Assembly: GCA_041915365.1 (NCBI GenBank)
Contig: JAYSBP010000004.1
Coordinates: 62,001 to 126,000, forward strand
Source of the DNA: UBA6016 sp041915365
GTDB taxonomy: Bacteria; Campylobacterota; Campylobacteria; Campylobacterales; UBA6016
Length of the DNA: 64,000 bases
Direction: 5' to 3'
In this document: piece by piece, positions 27,772-36,909 of the stretch
Layout of the letters: each line of letters opens with the position of its first letter
Position numbering within the stretch: position 1 is the stretch's first letter
Made by a program: the position numbers and the translations under genes
Notes under the pieces: model-generated
What the model was told of the DNA's origin: nothing
Database searches by the model: none
What the model saw: only the letters and a program-made list of their open reading frames with translations

Positions 27772-29748
27772 CTAAGACGGTAGAGTAAGCCCTCCGAGGA
27801 TACCTGCCGCCTTGCCCTTTGCGAGCTCCTTTTCAAAATCTGCCGCAATAGCGTCAAACCCCCTAAGCACTCTAAGCGCCATTGCCGAATAAAAATCTTC
27901 AAAATTTTGCGGCTTCGTATGCCACACCGCAACGCAAAAACCAAAGACTATATGTTTTAACGAGCCGCCAAAAAGCAAAAATAGCACGTCCCTGCCCTGC
28001 TCTTTTGTCGCCGCAAACGTTTCAAACTTTCGCACAACCTCAAAAAATTCCACCCTGTTCTTTGCCGCATCTCCAAATATATCGCACAACTCTCTTTTGA
28101 ATACGGCTATTTTGCCCGCCATATCCGAGAGGCCATCTTTTGCGAATACCTTTTCTCTCTCATGGCAAAACATACTTTTTATCGCCGATACGGCTGTTTT
28201 TTTGTCCGATTCTTCAAGCTCCACACTCCTCATCGGCTTCGCTCCGACAATGAAAGCGCCATCCGACAGGTTGGCTACATTTGCGCCTTTGTTCTCGTAA
28301 ATGGCGTATTCCATCATATTTTTTGACATACGATATAGGTGGTTTGAGTAGATTTCACTATCTTCAAAATTTGCCTTTACCCTGACGGAATCTTGCGGCA
28401 ATGCCTCGTTTTCTTCGTAGATAGAGTCTTTTGAGTGGATTCTTCGTCCTTTTTTGTATCCTGCGTCCATTCCGCACAAAATAACGTTTTTTGAGACGCT
28501 AAGAGCTATGGAGAAAGCGGCATTGCCGACAAAAGGCGACGAAAACGGCAATATGAATTTTGGAGCATCAAGGAAACTAACCGCCGCAGAATCTCTGAAA
28601 AATACCATCTTGTCACCAGAGGTCGAAGCCAAAGTGTCGGGGTCTACGACGTTTGCGGCTATCATATCCATATCCGACACCCCTGCCTCTCTAAGTATGT
28701 CGCCTAGATAATCGCTTCTTTCTATCTCTATTTGAAAATCAGCCCTTATCCCGTTTTTTAGTAACGTTCTAAGAGCTGTGCCGGAGGAGAAAATGACCAT
28801 TTTCTCGCTATTTTGTCTCAAAAATTCTAGACTATCATCGAGGCTTGCACCATTGCCGACGACACATATCGGAGCGTCTATTTTTTTGCCATTTGGGATA
28901 AACACGGGATATTTTATATTTTTGTACGAGCAGTTTTTTTGCGAGTTTCGCCACCCCGTCATCTCGTCTTCATAGCTCCCCATCCCGCGAAGCAAGCTTC
29001 CAGCCTCTATCTCTACTATATTTTTGAGTTCATTTATCTGTGGGGCTTCAAACATCGTAAGCTCAAGCCTCGGATAAAGAGACGAAAATTTGTTTTTTGC
29101 AAAAAATTCTCTCACTTGCGCCGCATCGGGCACGTCGCCTACAGCCAAAAATAGATTTTTTGTTTTTGCATACAAAGCTTTATAATCAACAAAATAAGCG
29201 GAAATAGCAAAAAAATCGGCAAACGGCTCATAAACAAAAAGTGAATCTATCATCTCGTACTCTTCAGCCATGGCGCAAAGCGCAAAACCTCCACCGAGAC
29301 CATAGATTACGGCCGATGGGATGTAGCTTTCATCCAAAATGGGGGAGGGTGGATACATACCCGAAATCTGAGCGTATCCAAACATCTCCTTGCACACCGC
29401 AGCCGTATTCTCAAGTGTTGATGACGCCATATAAAAAGGATTTGAGGCAAACCCACGTCGCCACTTTGTATGAGAGAGCGGATTTTTTGCCATCTCTATC
29501 GAAGCTGCTATCGCTGTGTGTCGCCCATTTTCATCTACGGGATAGACTAGGGTGTTTGTAGATAGATTTAGCACATTTGCGCCACCACCGTCAAACACAA
29601 GCCCAAATAAAGACGGTTTGTCATGTAGGTATTTTGCAAAATCTGGATTTGTTTTTTTGAAAAACTCAACGTTTTTTGCAAATCTATCTTTTAGAGCTGA
29701 TTTCGCCTCTTGTATCGGCAAGCCGTCAACATAATCCAAAAAGTTCAT
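27772..29748 (-). CDS. motility accessory factor (Maf)/DUF115-family protein
   Basis: About 658 aa. The central region carries the DUF115/MptE-like nucleotide-sugar fold (CVVGNGASLDDSLEFL, IFSSGTALRTLLKNGI, FQIEIERSDY, ILCGMDAGYKKG). Campylobacterota Maf proteins transfer pseudaminic or legionaminic acid to flagellin or are needed for motility; here no flagellin gene is adjacent, so the acceptor is unknown. The ATG with AGGA upstream gives MNFLDYVDGLPIQEAK; an upstream TTG adds seven residues. Convergent with thiC at five bases. Confidence 0.82.
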   Translation of the reverse strand: MNFLDYVDGLPIQEAKSALKDRFAKNVEFFKKTNPDFAKYLHDKPSLFGLVFDGGGANVLNLSTNTLVYPVDENGRHTAIAASIEMAKNPLSHTKWRRGFASNPFYMASSTLENTAAVCKEMFGYAQISGMYPPSPILDESYIPSAVIYGLGGGFALCAMAEEYEMIDSLFVYEPFADFFAISAYFVDYKALYAKTKNLFLAVGDVPDAAQVREFFAKNKFSSLYPRLELTMFEAPQINELKNIVEIEAGSLLRGMGSYEDEMTGWRNSQKNCSYKNIKYPVFIPNGKKIDAPICVVGNGASLDDSLEFLRQNSEKMVIFSSGTALRTLLKNGIRADFQIEIERSDYLGDILREAGVSDMDMIAANVVDPDTLASTSGDKMVFFRDSAAVSFLDAPKFILPFSSPFVGNAAFSIALSVSKNVILCGMDAGYKKGRRIHSKDSIYEENEALPQDSVRVKANFEDSEIYSNHLYRMSKNMMEYAIYENKGANVANLSDGAFIVGAKPMRSVELEESDKKTAVSAIKSMFCHEREKVFAKDGLSDMAGKIAVFKRELCDIFGDAAKNRVEFFEVVRKFETFAATKEQGRDVLFLLFGGSLKHIVFGFCVAVWHTKPQNFEDFYSAMALRVLRGFDAIAADFEKELAKGKAAGILGGLTLPS

Positions 29749-29875
29749 TTTTGAGATATTCCTAAGCAATTTTTAAAAATATTAGCCATAAACTGTTGAA
29801 ATTCATTTTTTACCACATAAAAGCCACTATTTTGGGATATTATCGACCGATTTATAAACAACAAAGGAAACCAAT

Positions 29876-30448
29876 ATGAGAAGATCGGGCTTCACACTTA
29901 TCGAACTTGTATTCGTAATCGTGATTTTAGGTATTTTGGCAGCGGTTGCCGTGCCAAGACTGGCAGGCGTACAAGATGATGCAGTAATAGCAACTGAAGA
30001 GGCTGGTGTTGGTTCAATAAGAGCAGGTATAGCTGGTATAAAAGGCAAAATCGCATTGGCCGCAACAGATACCGTAAACGTCCAAGTCACACTTGGTGAT
30101 GGGACAGCTGGCATAGCTGCCATAAGCAAAGCAAGCACGGACTCTACCGCAGCAAAAGGTGTAACAGGCGGGAATCCAAATTCGTTGAGTTTAAGTGGTG
30201 ATTCAAATACCATAATAGTTAAGCAAGAAAGCACGGCTGGGACACTGGGGCTAGTTCTTGATGACCCAGCGAATAGAAAAAATTGGAAGACTGATGGGGC
30301 TGTGGATACAGGTATTAAATTTGTAGGGCCGGCTTCGAATTCACTAACAGACGATACAAATGACAACTTCAAGTACGATAAGGCTGGGAGCTGGTTGTAT
30401 CTGCAGTCATCAGGTAGTGTAACATACAGAAAGGCAACGGCATACTAA
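29876..30448 (+). CDS. type IV pilin-like / pseudopilin
   Basis: Starts MRRSGFTLIELVFVIVILGI: a very short basic leader, the prepilin peptidase site G|FTLIE with Glu at mature +5, then a hydrophobic helix. The ~165-residue globular part is rich in Ala, Gly, Thr and Asp and is not recognised. It would be cleaved and methylated by PilD and assembled as a pilus or type II secretion subunit. RBS AAAGGAAACC. No assembly ATPase is adjacent, so it is an isolated minor pilin. Followed by a GC-rich hairpin. Confidence 0.88.
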   Translation: MRRSGFTLIELVFVIVILGILAAVAVPRLAGVQDDAVIATEEAGVGSIRAGIAGIKGKIALAATDTVNVQVTLGDGTAGIAAISKASTDSTAAKGVTGGNPNSLSLSGDSNTIIVKQESTAGTLGLVLDDPANRKNWKTDGAVDTGIKFVGPASNSLTDDTNDNFKYDKAGSWLYLQSSGSVTYRKATAY

Positions 30449-30467
30449 GGCTATCATGAAAATACTA

Positions 30468-30488
30468 TGGCCGGCCCTAGGCCGACCA
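30468..30488 (+). terminator. GC-rich hairpin after pilin gene
   Basis: TGGCCGGCC-CTA-GGCCGACCA pairs over nine positions with one C-A mismatch, 20 bases after the stop. No T-run follows, so it may act as a weak terminator or an mRNA 3' end stabiliser between the abundant pilin and the ABC genes. Confidence 0.45.
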
Positions 30489-30521
30489 TCCCCTTCATAA
30501 AACTTACCATAAAATACAATC

Positions 30522-31124
30522 ATGATACTACTAGGACACAATGGGGCTGGCAAAAGCACGCTCATCAACTATCTTTTAGGGTTTTACCCATCCGTTTCAT
30601 CACATCCGTATTTGCCGACTCTTAGTCAAGGTGCACCAAAAATAGAGCTATCATCGGTCGGATATGCCCCAGAGGCGGCTCTGCTAGATGGCGGGTTGTG
30701 TGCCGATGACTACTTCGAGCTTCTGGCAAAAAATAAGCGGATAAAAGAGTACGGCACCGAAAAAGAGATGACAAAAGTAGGACTAAAGGCAGACCCAAAA
30801 CAAAAAATCAAAAAATACTCAAAAGGGATGAAGCAAAGGCTTTTGCTTGCCCTTGCGCTTTTTGGCTCTCCAAAGAGTGTGATACTAGATGAGCCGACAA
30901 GCGGACTAGACCCTTTTGGCAAGGATGAGATAGAGGAGTATCTGCTCAGCCTCAAAGACGATATGGAGTTTATCATCTCTACACATTCGCTAGAATTTGC
31001 CTACAAAATGCAAAAAGAGATATGGATACTAAAAGAGGGAGAGGTGGTTTACAGAGGCTCTCCGTCATCGCTTGAAGAACTAAAAAATATATTTTTTGCC
31101 AATCGCCCAAAGGCTCTAGCGTGA
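30522..31124 (+). CDS. ABC transporter ATPase, N-terminally short
   Basis: Walker A (GHNGAGKST) begins at residue 5, so the ~25-30 residues that normally precede it (first strands and the A-loop aromatic that stacks on adenine) are absent. A stop four codons upstream rules out a longer frame. The rest is intact: signature KKYSKGMKQRLLLAL, Walker B SVILDEPTSGLDP and switch His in IISTHSLEF. 200 aa. No strong RBS. Stop overlaps the permease start by four bases. Resembles exporter ATPases of the NosF/CcmA type; the transported substrate is unknown. Confidence 0.8.
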   Translation: MILLGHNGAGKSTLINYLLGFYPSVSSHPYLPTLSQGAPKIELSSVGYAPEAALLDGGLCADDYFELLAKNKRIKEYGTEKEMTKVGLKADPKQKIKKYSKGMKQRLLLALALFGSPKSVILDEPTSGLDPFGKDEIEEYLLSLKDDMEFIISTHSLEFAYKMQKEIWILKEGEVVYRGSPSSLEELKNIFFANRPKALA

Positions 31125-31870
31125 AAATCGTCAACACAACAAAATTTATACTCAAATCTCTCCTTGCGGAGCGAGCAACTGGGCTTTTTGTCGTACTTGC
31201 CGCCATATTTTTGGTTTTGTCACTATCTCTTAGCGACATCAATATCGCAGTCAAATACCGCCTGCTAGAAGACGCTCTGCTGGCTTCGGAGGGATTTATT
31301 CTGCTTTTATCCGCAGTGTTTTATCCATTTTTATTGATGGAAAAAGAGAGAAAGGGCGGGCTATTTGTCTTCACGCTTTTGGGGTACGAAAGGGGTGGGT
31401 ATCTACTCTCTTTGTTTGCATCGATGCTTGTTTTGATTTTTGGGATTTTCGTGATATTTGCGGCGTTTGATTTTGCTTTTTTGTCGATTTTTGCGAGCGG
31501 CGTCGGCAAAGAGTTTTTGACAAAACTATTTTTTGGAGCGCTCTCATCCACTCTTTTATCGTTTGTCATACTCTCCCTATCAAGATACGTCTCAAATACA
31601 AACGCCGTCATATACGCTATTTTCTTGTTTTTTATAGGTAGCGGGGCGGATGAGCTAATGCTATATGCGAGCGAAGCCGGCGGCACTCTTAAGTTAGTTT
31701 CTTATTTTGTTTATTATGTTTTGCCTAATTTTTCATTTTTCGACCCACTCTCTTTTGAAGCTCACGGCGACAAAACGGTTTTTGCGGTGTTTTATTTTGC
31801 CATTTACGGCACTGTTTTGTATCTAATCTCATACGCAAAATTCAAAAAAGAGGCGTTAAAAGTTGGCTAA
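31121..31870 (+). CDS. ABC-2-type transporter permease
   Basis: 249 aa with six predicted membrane helices and a cytoplasmic loop EKERKGGLFVFTLLGYERGGYLLS, which resembles the ATPase-coupling segment of NosY-like ABC-2 permeases. Sits between the ATPase (four-base overlap) and the membrane-anchored protein (eight-base overlap). Forms an export or membrane-remodelling unit with them; substrate not deducible. Confidence 0.72.
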   Translation: MKIVNTTKFILKSLLAERATGLFVVLAAIFLVLSLSLSDINIAVKYRLLEDALLASEGFILLLSAVFYPFLLMEKERKGGLFVFTLLGYERGGYLLSLFASMLVLIFGIFVIFAAFDFAFLSIFASGVGKEFLTKLFFGALSSTLLSFVILSLSRYVSNTNAVIYAIFLFFIGSGADELMLYASEAGGTLKLVSYFVYYVLPNFSFFDPLSFEAHGDKTVFAVFYFAIYGTVLYLISYAKFKKEALKVG

Positions 31871-32525
31871 GGCCGCATTGCTCGCCCCAATACTTCTGGC
31901 GATTTTGTATTTTGCATTCAATCCAACGGCAAAAGAGCAAAAAAAAGAGAGTAGTTTTTTGTACTCCAATCCGCAAATCTCAAAAGCGGCAATAGGCTCT
32001 TTCAGCCCTTTTGTAGCTGATATTGCATGGTTAGAGTCTACAAAGATAGGCGAGATGGGGCGTGATGGAAGCCAAAACGTGAACAAAGACGAGATGAGGG
32101 CGGCGTTTCTTACGATAGCGTCCCTAGACCCATCGTTTTATCACGCCATCAACTACGGAGTGTCGTATCTAAGTACAATAGCAAAAGACAAAAACGCCTC
32201 GTATCAAGTGATAGATAGAGCGCTAAGCCTTCGCCCTAACGAATTTCGGCTCAAGTACCTAAAAATGGTAATAGAGATAACAAGCGAAGCGCCAGATAAA
32301 GAGATGATAAAAAGCCTTGCGATGGACGTATTTGCCCATCCTGAGTTTAACGGCACGTTTGGGGTTATGAAGGTGGATGATTTTCTCGTAGACGTACTGG
32401 CTTTTGCCTCTGATGAAAAAGCAAAAAAAACGGAACTAAAAAAAGAGCTTGAATGGCTATACAAAAATACAAAAGACAAAAATAAAAAAGAGTTGATAGC
32501 CTCTAGGCTAAAGGGACTCTCTTGA
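31863..32525 (+). CDS. membrane-anchored helical-repeat protein of unknown function
   Basis: TTG start. Residues ~4-18 form an N-terminal hydrophobic anchor (ALLAPILLAILYFAF) with the rest predicted outside the cytoplasm. The body is all-helical with TPR-like spacing (DPSFYHAINYGVSYLSTIAKD, ALSLRPNEFRLKYLKM), ending in a Lys/Glu-rich tail. Not recognised. Overlap with the permease gene suggests it is an accessory of the ABC system; its stop overlaps priA. Confidence 0.65.
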   Translation: MAKAALLAPILLAILYFAFNPTAKEQKKESSFLYSNPQISKAAIGSFSPFVADIAWLESTKIGEMGRDGSQNVNKDEMRAAFLTIASLDPSFYHAINYGVSYLSTIAKDKNASYQVIDRALSLRPNEFRLKYLKMVIEITSEAPDKEMIKSLAMDVFAHPEFNGTFGVMKVDDFLVDVLAFASDEKAKKTELKKELEWLYKNTKDKNKKELIASRLKGLS

Positions 32526-34357
32526 ATTACTACGAAATAGCCATTATCGGGCACAATCTAGCCTCTTTAACTTACGAAAGCGCAGAGGAGATAGAAGAGG
32601 GCAGGGTAGTCGCAGTCGATGTCGCAAGAAAGCAAAAAGAGGGCGTGGTAGTCAAAAAATGTGAAAAACCCAGCTTTAAGACAAGCGCCGTCAAAGAGCT
32701 AACGGATAAATACTACTCAAAAGAGCAAATGCAGTTAGCAAGATTTGTCTCCTCATATTATGTGTGCGAACTGGCTATCGGAGCGTCGCTTTTTGAGCCT
32801 TTTTGTGGGGCAAAAAATGAAAGCGAAAACTTCGAGATAGATACCGAGGTTTGCCTATCGGATGAGCAGATGGAGGCCTATAAATTCATCTCGCAAAAAG
32901 ATGTCTCTTTGCTCTTTGGCGACACGGGGAGCGGCAAAACCGAAATCTACATAAAAGCGATGGAAGATACGGTAAACAGCAGCAAAAGCGTAATATTTTT
33001 GATGCCTGAAATCAGCCTAACCCCACAGATGCTAAAAAGGCTAAAAGCAAAATTTGGCGACCTAGTAGGCGTGTGGCACTCAAAACAAACCAAGAAAAAC
33101 CGTAACGCCACGCTAGAGGGGCTATATAGCGGCAAGATAAAAATAATAGCCGGCCCTCGCTCAGCACTATTTTTACCGCTTTTTGACATTGGGCTCATAG
33201 TGGTAGACGAGGAGCATGATGACTCATATAAGTCGGGACAATCGCCAAGATACAACGCAAAAGATATGGCTATCACATACGCCAAAATATGCGGGGCAAA
33301 GTGTATATTAGGCTCTGCCACACCGTCACTTTCCAGCTATAAAAACTACCCGTTTTTTAGACTAAAAAACAGTTTTTGGGGTGGCAAAAAAGAGTTTGTA
33401 TTTGCCCCAAAAGAGACCGTGATAGATGAGTTAATAGTCTCGTCACTCAAAAAAACAGTAAGACAAAACTCTCAAGCGATAGTCTTTTTACCAACCAGAG
33501 CAAACTTCAAATATGCGGTGTGCAAAAGCTGCGGAAAAACGATAGAGTGCCCATTTTGCTCCGTCTCAATGAGCTTACATCTAGATAGCAATACGACAAA
33601 ATGCCATTACTGCGGATACGGCGAAAAACTAGACCTAAAATGCAGAAGTTGCGGGCACGGCGAGCTTGGAGTTTTTCGGATGGGGACACAAGAGGCGGTT
33701 GAAAAAATAGCGGAAGCATTGCCAAATATCAGCATCAAAAAATTTGACCGTGATGAGATAACCACGCAAAGCAAGCTTGAAGCCACGCTAAAAGAGTTTG
33801 AAAGCGGCAAAATATCTGTTCTCGTCGGAACGCAAATGCTTTCAAAAGGTCATGACTACCACGCTGTCAGCCTAGCCGTTGTCATGGGGCTCGATAGCAT
33901 ACTCGCCCAAAACGACTTCAGGGCAAGAGAGAGAGCCCTTTCGTTGCTTGTCCAAATATCAGGCAGGGCAGGGCGAAAAGAGGATGCGAAAATAATAGTA
34001 CAGACCCTAAACGGCGAGTTTTTTTCGGAATATATCAGGGATTATGAGCTATTTTTGAAAGATGAGCTAGCAATGAGAGGTGAGCTATACCCGCCAAATA
34101 TCAGAATGGCAAGACTGCTTTTTTCGTCAAAAAACAAGCAATCGGCAGAGGCAAGTATGCAAAAAACCGTCAAAATGCTAGAGCAAAACGGGGTAGAGAT
34201 AGTCGGTTTCGGAGAGGCTGCGGTGGGGAGAATAGCCGAAAAGTATAGATTTGATATACTTGTGAGAGACCGCTCGGCAAAGAGGCTTTTGGACGCAATA
34301 TACGCCGTTGACGACAAGAGCTTTGAGGTCGATATGGACCCCCTTTCATTTTCTTAA
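32522..34357 (+). CDS. priA: primosomal replication-restart helicase
   Basis: SF2 DNA helicase that reloads the replisome at stalled forks. Walker A LLFGDTGSGKTEIY, DEEH box VVDEEHDDSYKSGQ, GSATPSLSS and QISGRAGR (motif VI) are present. Zinc-binding Cys come in pairs: CKSCGKTIECPFC and CHYCGYGEKLDLKCRSC. 611 aa, shorter than E. coli PriA (~730) because the N-terminal 3' DNA-binding domain is reduced. TTG start overlaps the preceding gene by four bases. Confidence 0.93.
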   Translation: MNYYEIAIIGHNLASLTYESAEEIEEGRVVAVDVARKQKEGVVVKKCEKPSFKTSAVKELTDKYYSKEQMQLARFVSSYYVCELAIGASLFEPFCGAKNESENFEIDTEVCLSDEQMEAYKFISQKDVSLLFGDTGSGKTEIYIKAMEDTVNSSKSVIFLMPEISLTPQMLKRLKAKFGDLVGVWHSKQTKKNRNATLEGLYSGKIKIIAGPRSALFLPLFDIGLIVVDEEHDDSYKSGQSPRYNAKDMAITYAKICGAKCILGSATPSLSSYKNYPFFRLKNSFWGGKKEFVFAPKETVIDELIVSSLKKTVRQNSQAIVFLPTRANFKYAVCKSCGKTIECPFCSVSMSLHLDSNTTKCHYCGYGEKLDLKCRSCGHGELGVFRMGTQEAVEKIAEALPNISIKKFDRDEITTQSKLEATLKEFESGKISVLVGTQMLSKGHDYHAVSLAVVMGLDSILAQNDFRARERALSLLVQISGRAGRKEDAKIIVQTLNGEFFSEYIRDYELFLKDELAMRGELYPPNIRMARLLFSSKNKQSAEASMQKTVKMLEQNGVEIVGFGEAAVGRIAEKYRFDILVRDRSAKRLLDAIYAVDDKSFEVDMDPLSFS

Positions 34358-34375
34358 AACTTAGTGGAGCACAAT

Positions 34376-35719
34376 TTGAAAACATACATCGTTGACACTT
34401 CCGTTATCCTTGACGACGCCTCAAATATATTCGCCCTATCGCAAGAGGGAAGCAATAAAGTCGTCATACCAGAGACCGTCCTAGACGAAATAGATGCAAA
34501 AAAAAGCGGTCTTGGGGATATAAACTTTCAAGCCAGAGAATTTAACCGCATCATGGACGAAGCTGTAGTGCTGGGCGAATCGGACGACGTGGCAAAAGAC
34601 GGACAAAGCATCAGGGTCGTATCGGTCAAGGTCGGCAACTGCACTTTTGACTTGGTATCGAAAGGCTCTTACAAAACGCTTTTAAATCACGACGCCCCAA
34701 ATATCATCAACGATAGAAAAATACTAGAAATAGCCTCCCACTACGAAGATAGCGAGGTTGTAACAAACGATATAGCCATGAAACTTCGAGCTTTGTCTAT
34801 GGGGCTAAAATCTCAGCCCTTCAAGACAAATCGCATAGACGACATAGAAAAGCTGGAGTTTGTCGAGCGTATAGAGATAAAACTCGCACAAAAAGAGTTT
34901 ATAGAGAGTTCAAATCCGAGCGATTATGGGCTTGAGCTGTCGCATTTTACAAATATAGAATTCGTCGTAGAAGAGACGGGAGAACATATACTGGCATTTT
35001 ATAAGCCGACCGGATTTCACATCATAGACGAAGATGAAATAAGAAAACTCGTAGTAAAACCAAAGAATAAAGAACAGCTGTTTTTTCTAAATATGCTGAT
35101 AGACCCTGACGTGCCGATAGTCGTATGCGCCGGCGTTACCGGAAGCGGTAAAAACCTACTTGCGATGCAAGGAGCAGTAAAAAGCTTTCAAGAGGAGACG
35201 ACGGACGAGATAAAATATTGTCGTAATACGGTGACAGCGGGCGATACGGCGGCGCAACTCGGCTTTTTGAAAGGTGATGAAGCGGCAAAACTAGGAGTGT
35301 TCACATATCCACTCTACGACGCAATATCCGGATATATGAGAATAGAGATGGATGATAGGCTAAAAAGAAGCAAAGCCGCGGACTTCATAACAAATGAGGA
35401 TTTTCTAAAAAAATACAACATCGAAGCCATAAATATCAACCAGATGAGAGGGGTAAACCTAGAGGGTTATCTAGTGTTTGACGAGTGGCAAAACAGTTCG
35501 CCTGCGATAAACAAGCTTATGCTAACTCGTGTCGTAGACGGTAGCAAAGTGGTAATACTAGGCGACTTGCACCAAATAGACCACCCGCATCTAACAAAAT
35601 ACAACAATGCGCTTGCAATAATGCTCAAAAAGGCAAAAACCTCAAATATGATAGCCGCCGTAAAACTGAGCAAAGTCGTTAGGGGCAAAATAGCGGAATT
35701 TGCGGAGAATGAACTATAA
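34376..35719 (+). CDS. PIN-PhoH fusion protein (PhoH2-like ATPase with nuclease domain)
   Basis: N-terminal PIN domain (residues ~1-130: YIVDTSVILDDASNIF, the first Asp ligand, and TVLDEIDAKKSG) followed by a PhoH ATPase domain (~220-447) with VFDEWQNSS. Such fusions act as RNA helicase/RNases in mycobacteria. The Walker A reads GVTGSGKNLL: the Thr/Ser after the P-loop Lys is Asn. I prefer the TTG six bases after TGGAG; a GTG four codons upstream is possible. The stop overlaps the next gene. Confidence 0.82.
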   Translation: MKTYIVDTSVILDDASNIFALSQEGSNKVVIPETVLDEIDAKKSGLGDINFQAREFNRIMDEAVVLGESDDVAKDGQSIRVVSVKVGNCTFDLVSKGSYKTLLNHDAPNIINDRKILEIASHYEDSEVVTNDIAMKLRALSMGLKSQPFKTNRIDDIEKLEFVERIEIKLAQKEFIESSNPSDYGLELSHFTNIEFVVEETGEHILAFYKPTGFHIIDEDEIRKLVVKPKNKEQLFFLNMLIDPDVPIVVCAGVTGSGKNLLAMQGAVKSFQEETTDEIKYCRNTVTAGDTAAQLGFLKGDEAAKLGVFTYPLYDAISGYMRIEMDDRLKRSKAADFITNEDFLKKYNIEAININQMRGVNLEGYLVFDEWQNSSPAINKLMLTRVVDGSKVVILGDLHQIDHPHLTKYNNALAIMLKKAKTSNMIAAVKLSKVVRGKIAEFAENEL

Positions 35720-36641
35720 AATGACTTTACAAAAAAAAGCGACGTTAGTAGCCAGTGCAACTGCCTTTTTCCTAATCATCATCAAACTAACCGTCGGAAT
35801 AATGACCGGAACCGTGGTAATCATCGCCTCAGCTATAGACTCCGCTCTGGATTTTTTGATTTCCCTTTTTAACTCTTATGCCGTAACAAAATCGCAAAAA
35901 CCGATGGATGCGGAGTATAACTACGGAAGAGGGAAGATAGAGGGGCTGGCCTCGATGACGGAAGGGCTTGTCATTATCGCTTCAGGCATTTTTATCATCT
36001 ATGCGGCCATACAAAAACTAATAGGCGGAGAGCCAACTACGCAACTTGGCCTCTCTCTTGCCGTTATGGCTGTTTCTATTGCCGCAACTAGCTCACTTGT
36101 TGTTTTCCTAAATACTGTCTACAAAAAAACCAATAGCCTTATCATAAAATCAGACGCCCTACATTACAAAAGCGACCTCTATACCAACCTTGGCATCATA
36201 GTCTCTTTGGTACTTATATACTTTAGCAATTGGCATTTTATAGACCCGATAGTATCGATTGCAATTGCGTTTTATATCATATACTCTGCTCTAGGGATAG
36301 TAAAAGAGGGGCTGGAGATGCTGCTAGACAAAGCCCTGGAGCACGAAACGGTAGAGAAGATAGAATCAATAATACAAAGCCATATAGACGCCAAAGAGTG
36401 CATAATATCAGGCTACCATCAACTAAAAACACGCAAAAGCGGCTCGGTAAACTTCGTAGATGTGCATCTGGTATTTAACGACAAGGTACTGCTCAGGGAC
36501 TCACATGAGCTTGCCGACCATATCGAAGAGAGGATAATAGGCATTCATCCAAGTGAATCTTGGATAATCAATATCCACCAAGACCCTTATGACGACGGCA
36601 ATGCCAATATTAAGGCGGCTTTGGCAGTAAATAAAAATTAA
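35709..36641 (+). CDS. cation diffusion facilitator (FieF-like)
   Basis: About 310 aa with six membrane helices. Metal-site residues appear in ASAIDSALDFLISLFN (TM2) and HYKSDLYTN (TM5), the DxxxD/HxxxD pairs of Zn/Fe exporters. The C-terminal cytoplasmic domain (SGYHQLKTRKSGSVNFVDVHL, INIHQDPYDD) is the dimeric metal sensor. Start is uncertain among TTG 35700, ATG 35709 and ATG 35721; it overlaps phoH or abuts it. Ends 44 bases before tRNA-Ala. Metal specificity (Fe, Zn) not decided. Confidence 0.88.
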   Translation: MNYKMTLQKKATLVASATAFFLIIIKLTVGIMTGTVVIIASAIDSALDFLISLFNSYAVTKSQKPMDAEYNYGRGKIEGLASMTEGLVIIASGIFIIYAAIQKLIGGEPTTQLGLSLAVMAVSIAATSSLVVFLNTVYKKTNSLIIKSDALHYKSDLYTNLGIIVSLVLIYFSNWHFIDPIVSIAIAFYIIYSALGIVKEGLEMLLDKALEHETVEKIESIIQSHIDAKECIISGYHQLKTRKSGSVNFVDVHLVFNDKVLLRDSHELADHIEERIIGIHPSESWIINIHQDPYDDGNANIKAALAVNKN

Positions 36642-36658
36642 GTTTAAAAAAGTTCTGT

Positions 36659-36664
36659 TATAAT
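36659..36664 (+). promoter_or_regulatory. -10 element of tRNA-Ala promoter
   Basis: TATAAT stands 21 bases before the first base of the mature tRNA. The -35 region is AT-rich with no good TTGACA, as is common in Campylobacterota sigma-70 promoters. Confidence 0.5.
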
Positions 36665-36685
36665 TTTCGCCTCCCAAAACATCGT

Positions 36686-36761
36686 GGGGCATTAGCTCAG
36701 CTGGGAGAGCGCAACGCTGGCAGCGTTGAGGTCAGCGGTTCGATCCCGCTATGCTCCACCA
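36686..36761 (+). tRNA. tRNA-Ala (GGC anticodon)
   Basis: 76-nt cloverleaf: acceptor GGGGCAT pairs with ATGCTCC (one G-U), D-arm AGCTCAGCTGGGAGAGC, anticodon stem CAACG/CGTTG with loop CTGGCAG (anticodon GGC), T-arm GCGGTTCGATCCCGC, encoded CCA. Its 3' half is the target of the insertion that follows. Confidence 0.96.
36723..36754 (+). repeat. attL-like direct repeat (inside tRNA-Ala)
   Basis: The 32 bp running from GCGTTGAGGTC to CCCGCTATGC are identical to the copy at 37444-37475. Covers the anticodon 3' stem through the T-arm and into the acceptor stem, the usual att core of tRNA-targeting integrases. Confidence 0.8.
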
Positions 36762-36847
36762 TACTATCATTTAACACAATCCAAAAAAGTCTTTTAGGTT
36801 TTATAGCCAAACAGCAACAGTTGATAAATTTTGCAAATTAACCGCTT

Positions 36848-36887
36848 TTGACGATATAATTTATGTAAGATATAATATCGTATATCT
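36848..36887 (+). promoter_or_regulatory. toxin-antitoxin promoter with overlapping palindromic operator
   Basis: -35 TTGACG (36848-36853), 17-bp spacer, perfect -10 TATAAT (36871-36876). The -10 is embedded in the inverted repeat AGATATA-N6-TATATCT (36868-36887). An operator over the -10 box is the classic arrangement for autorepression by the ribbon-helix-helix antitoxin or its complex. Confidence 0.75.
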
Positions 36888-36909
36888 AAAAATAAAAAAG
36901 GCTGTTACA

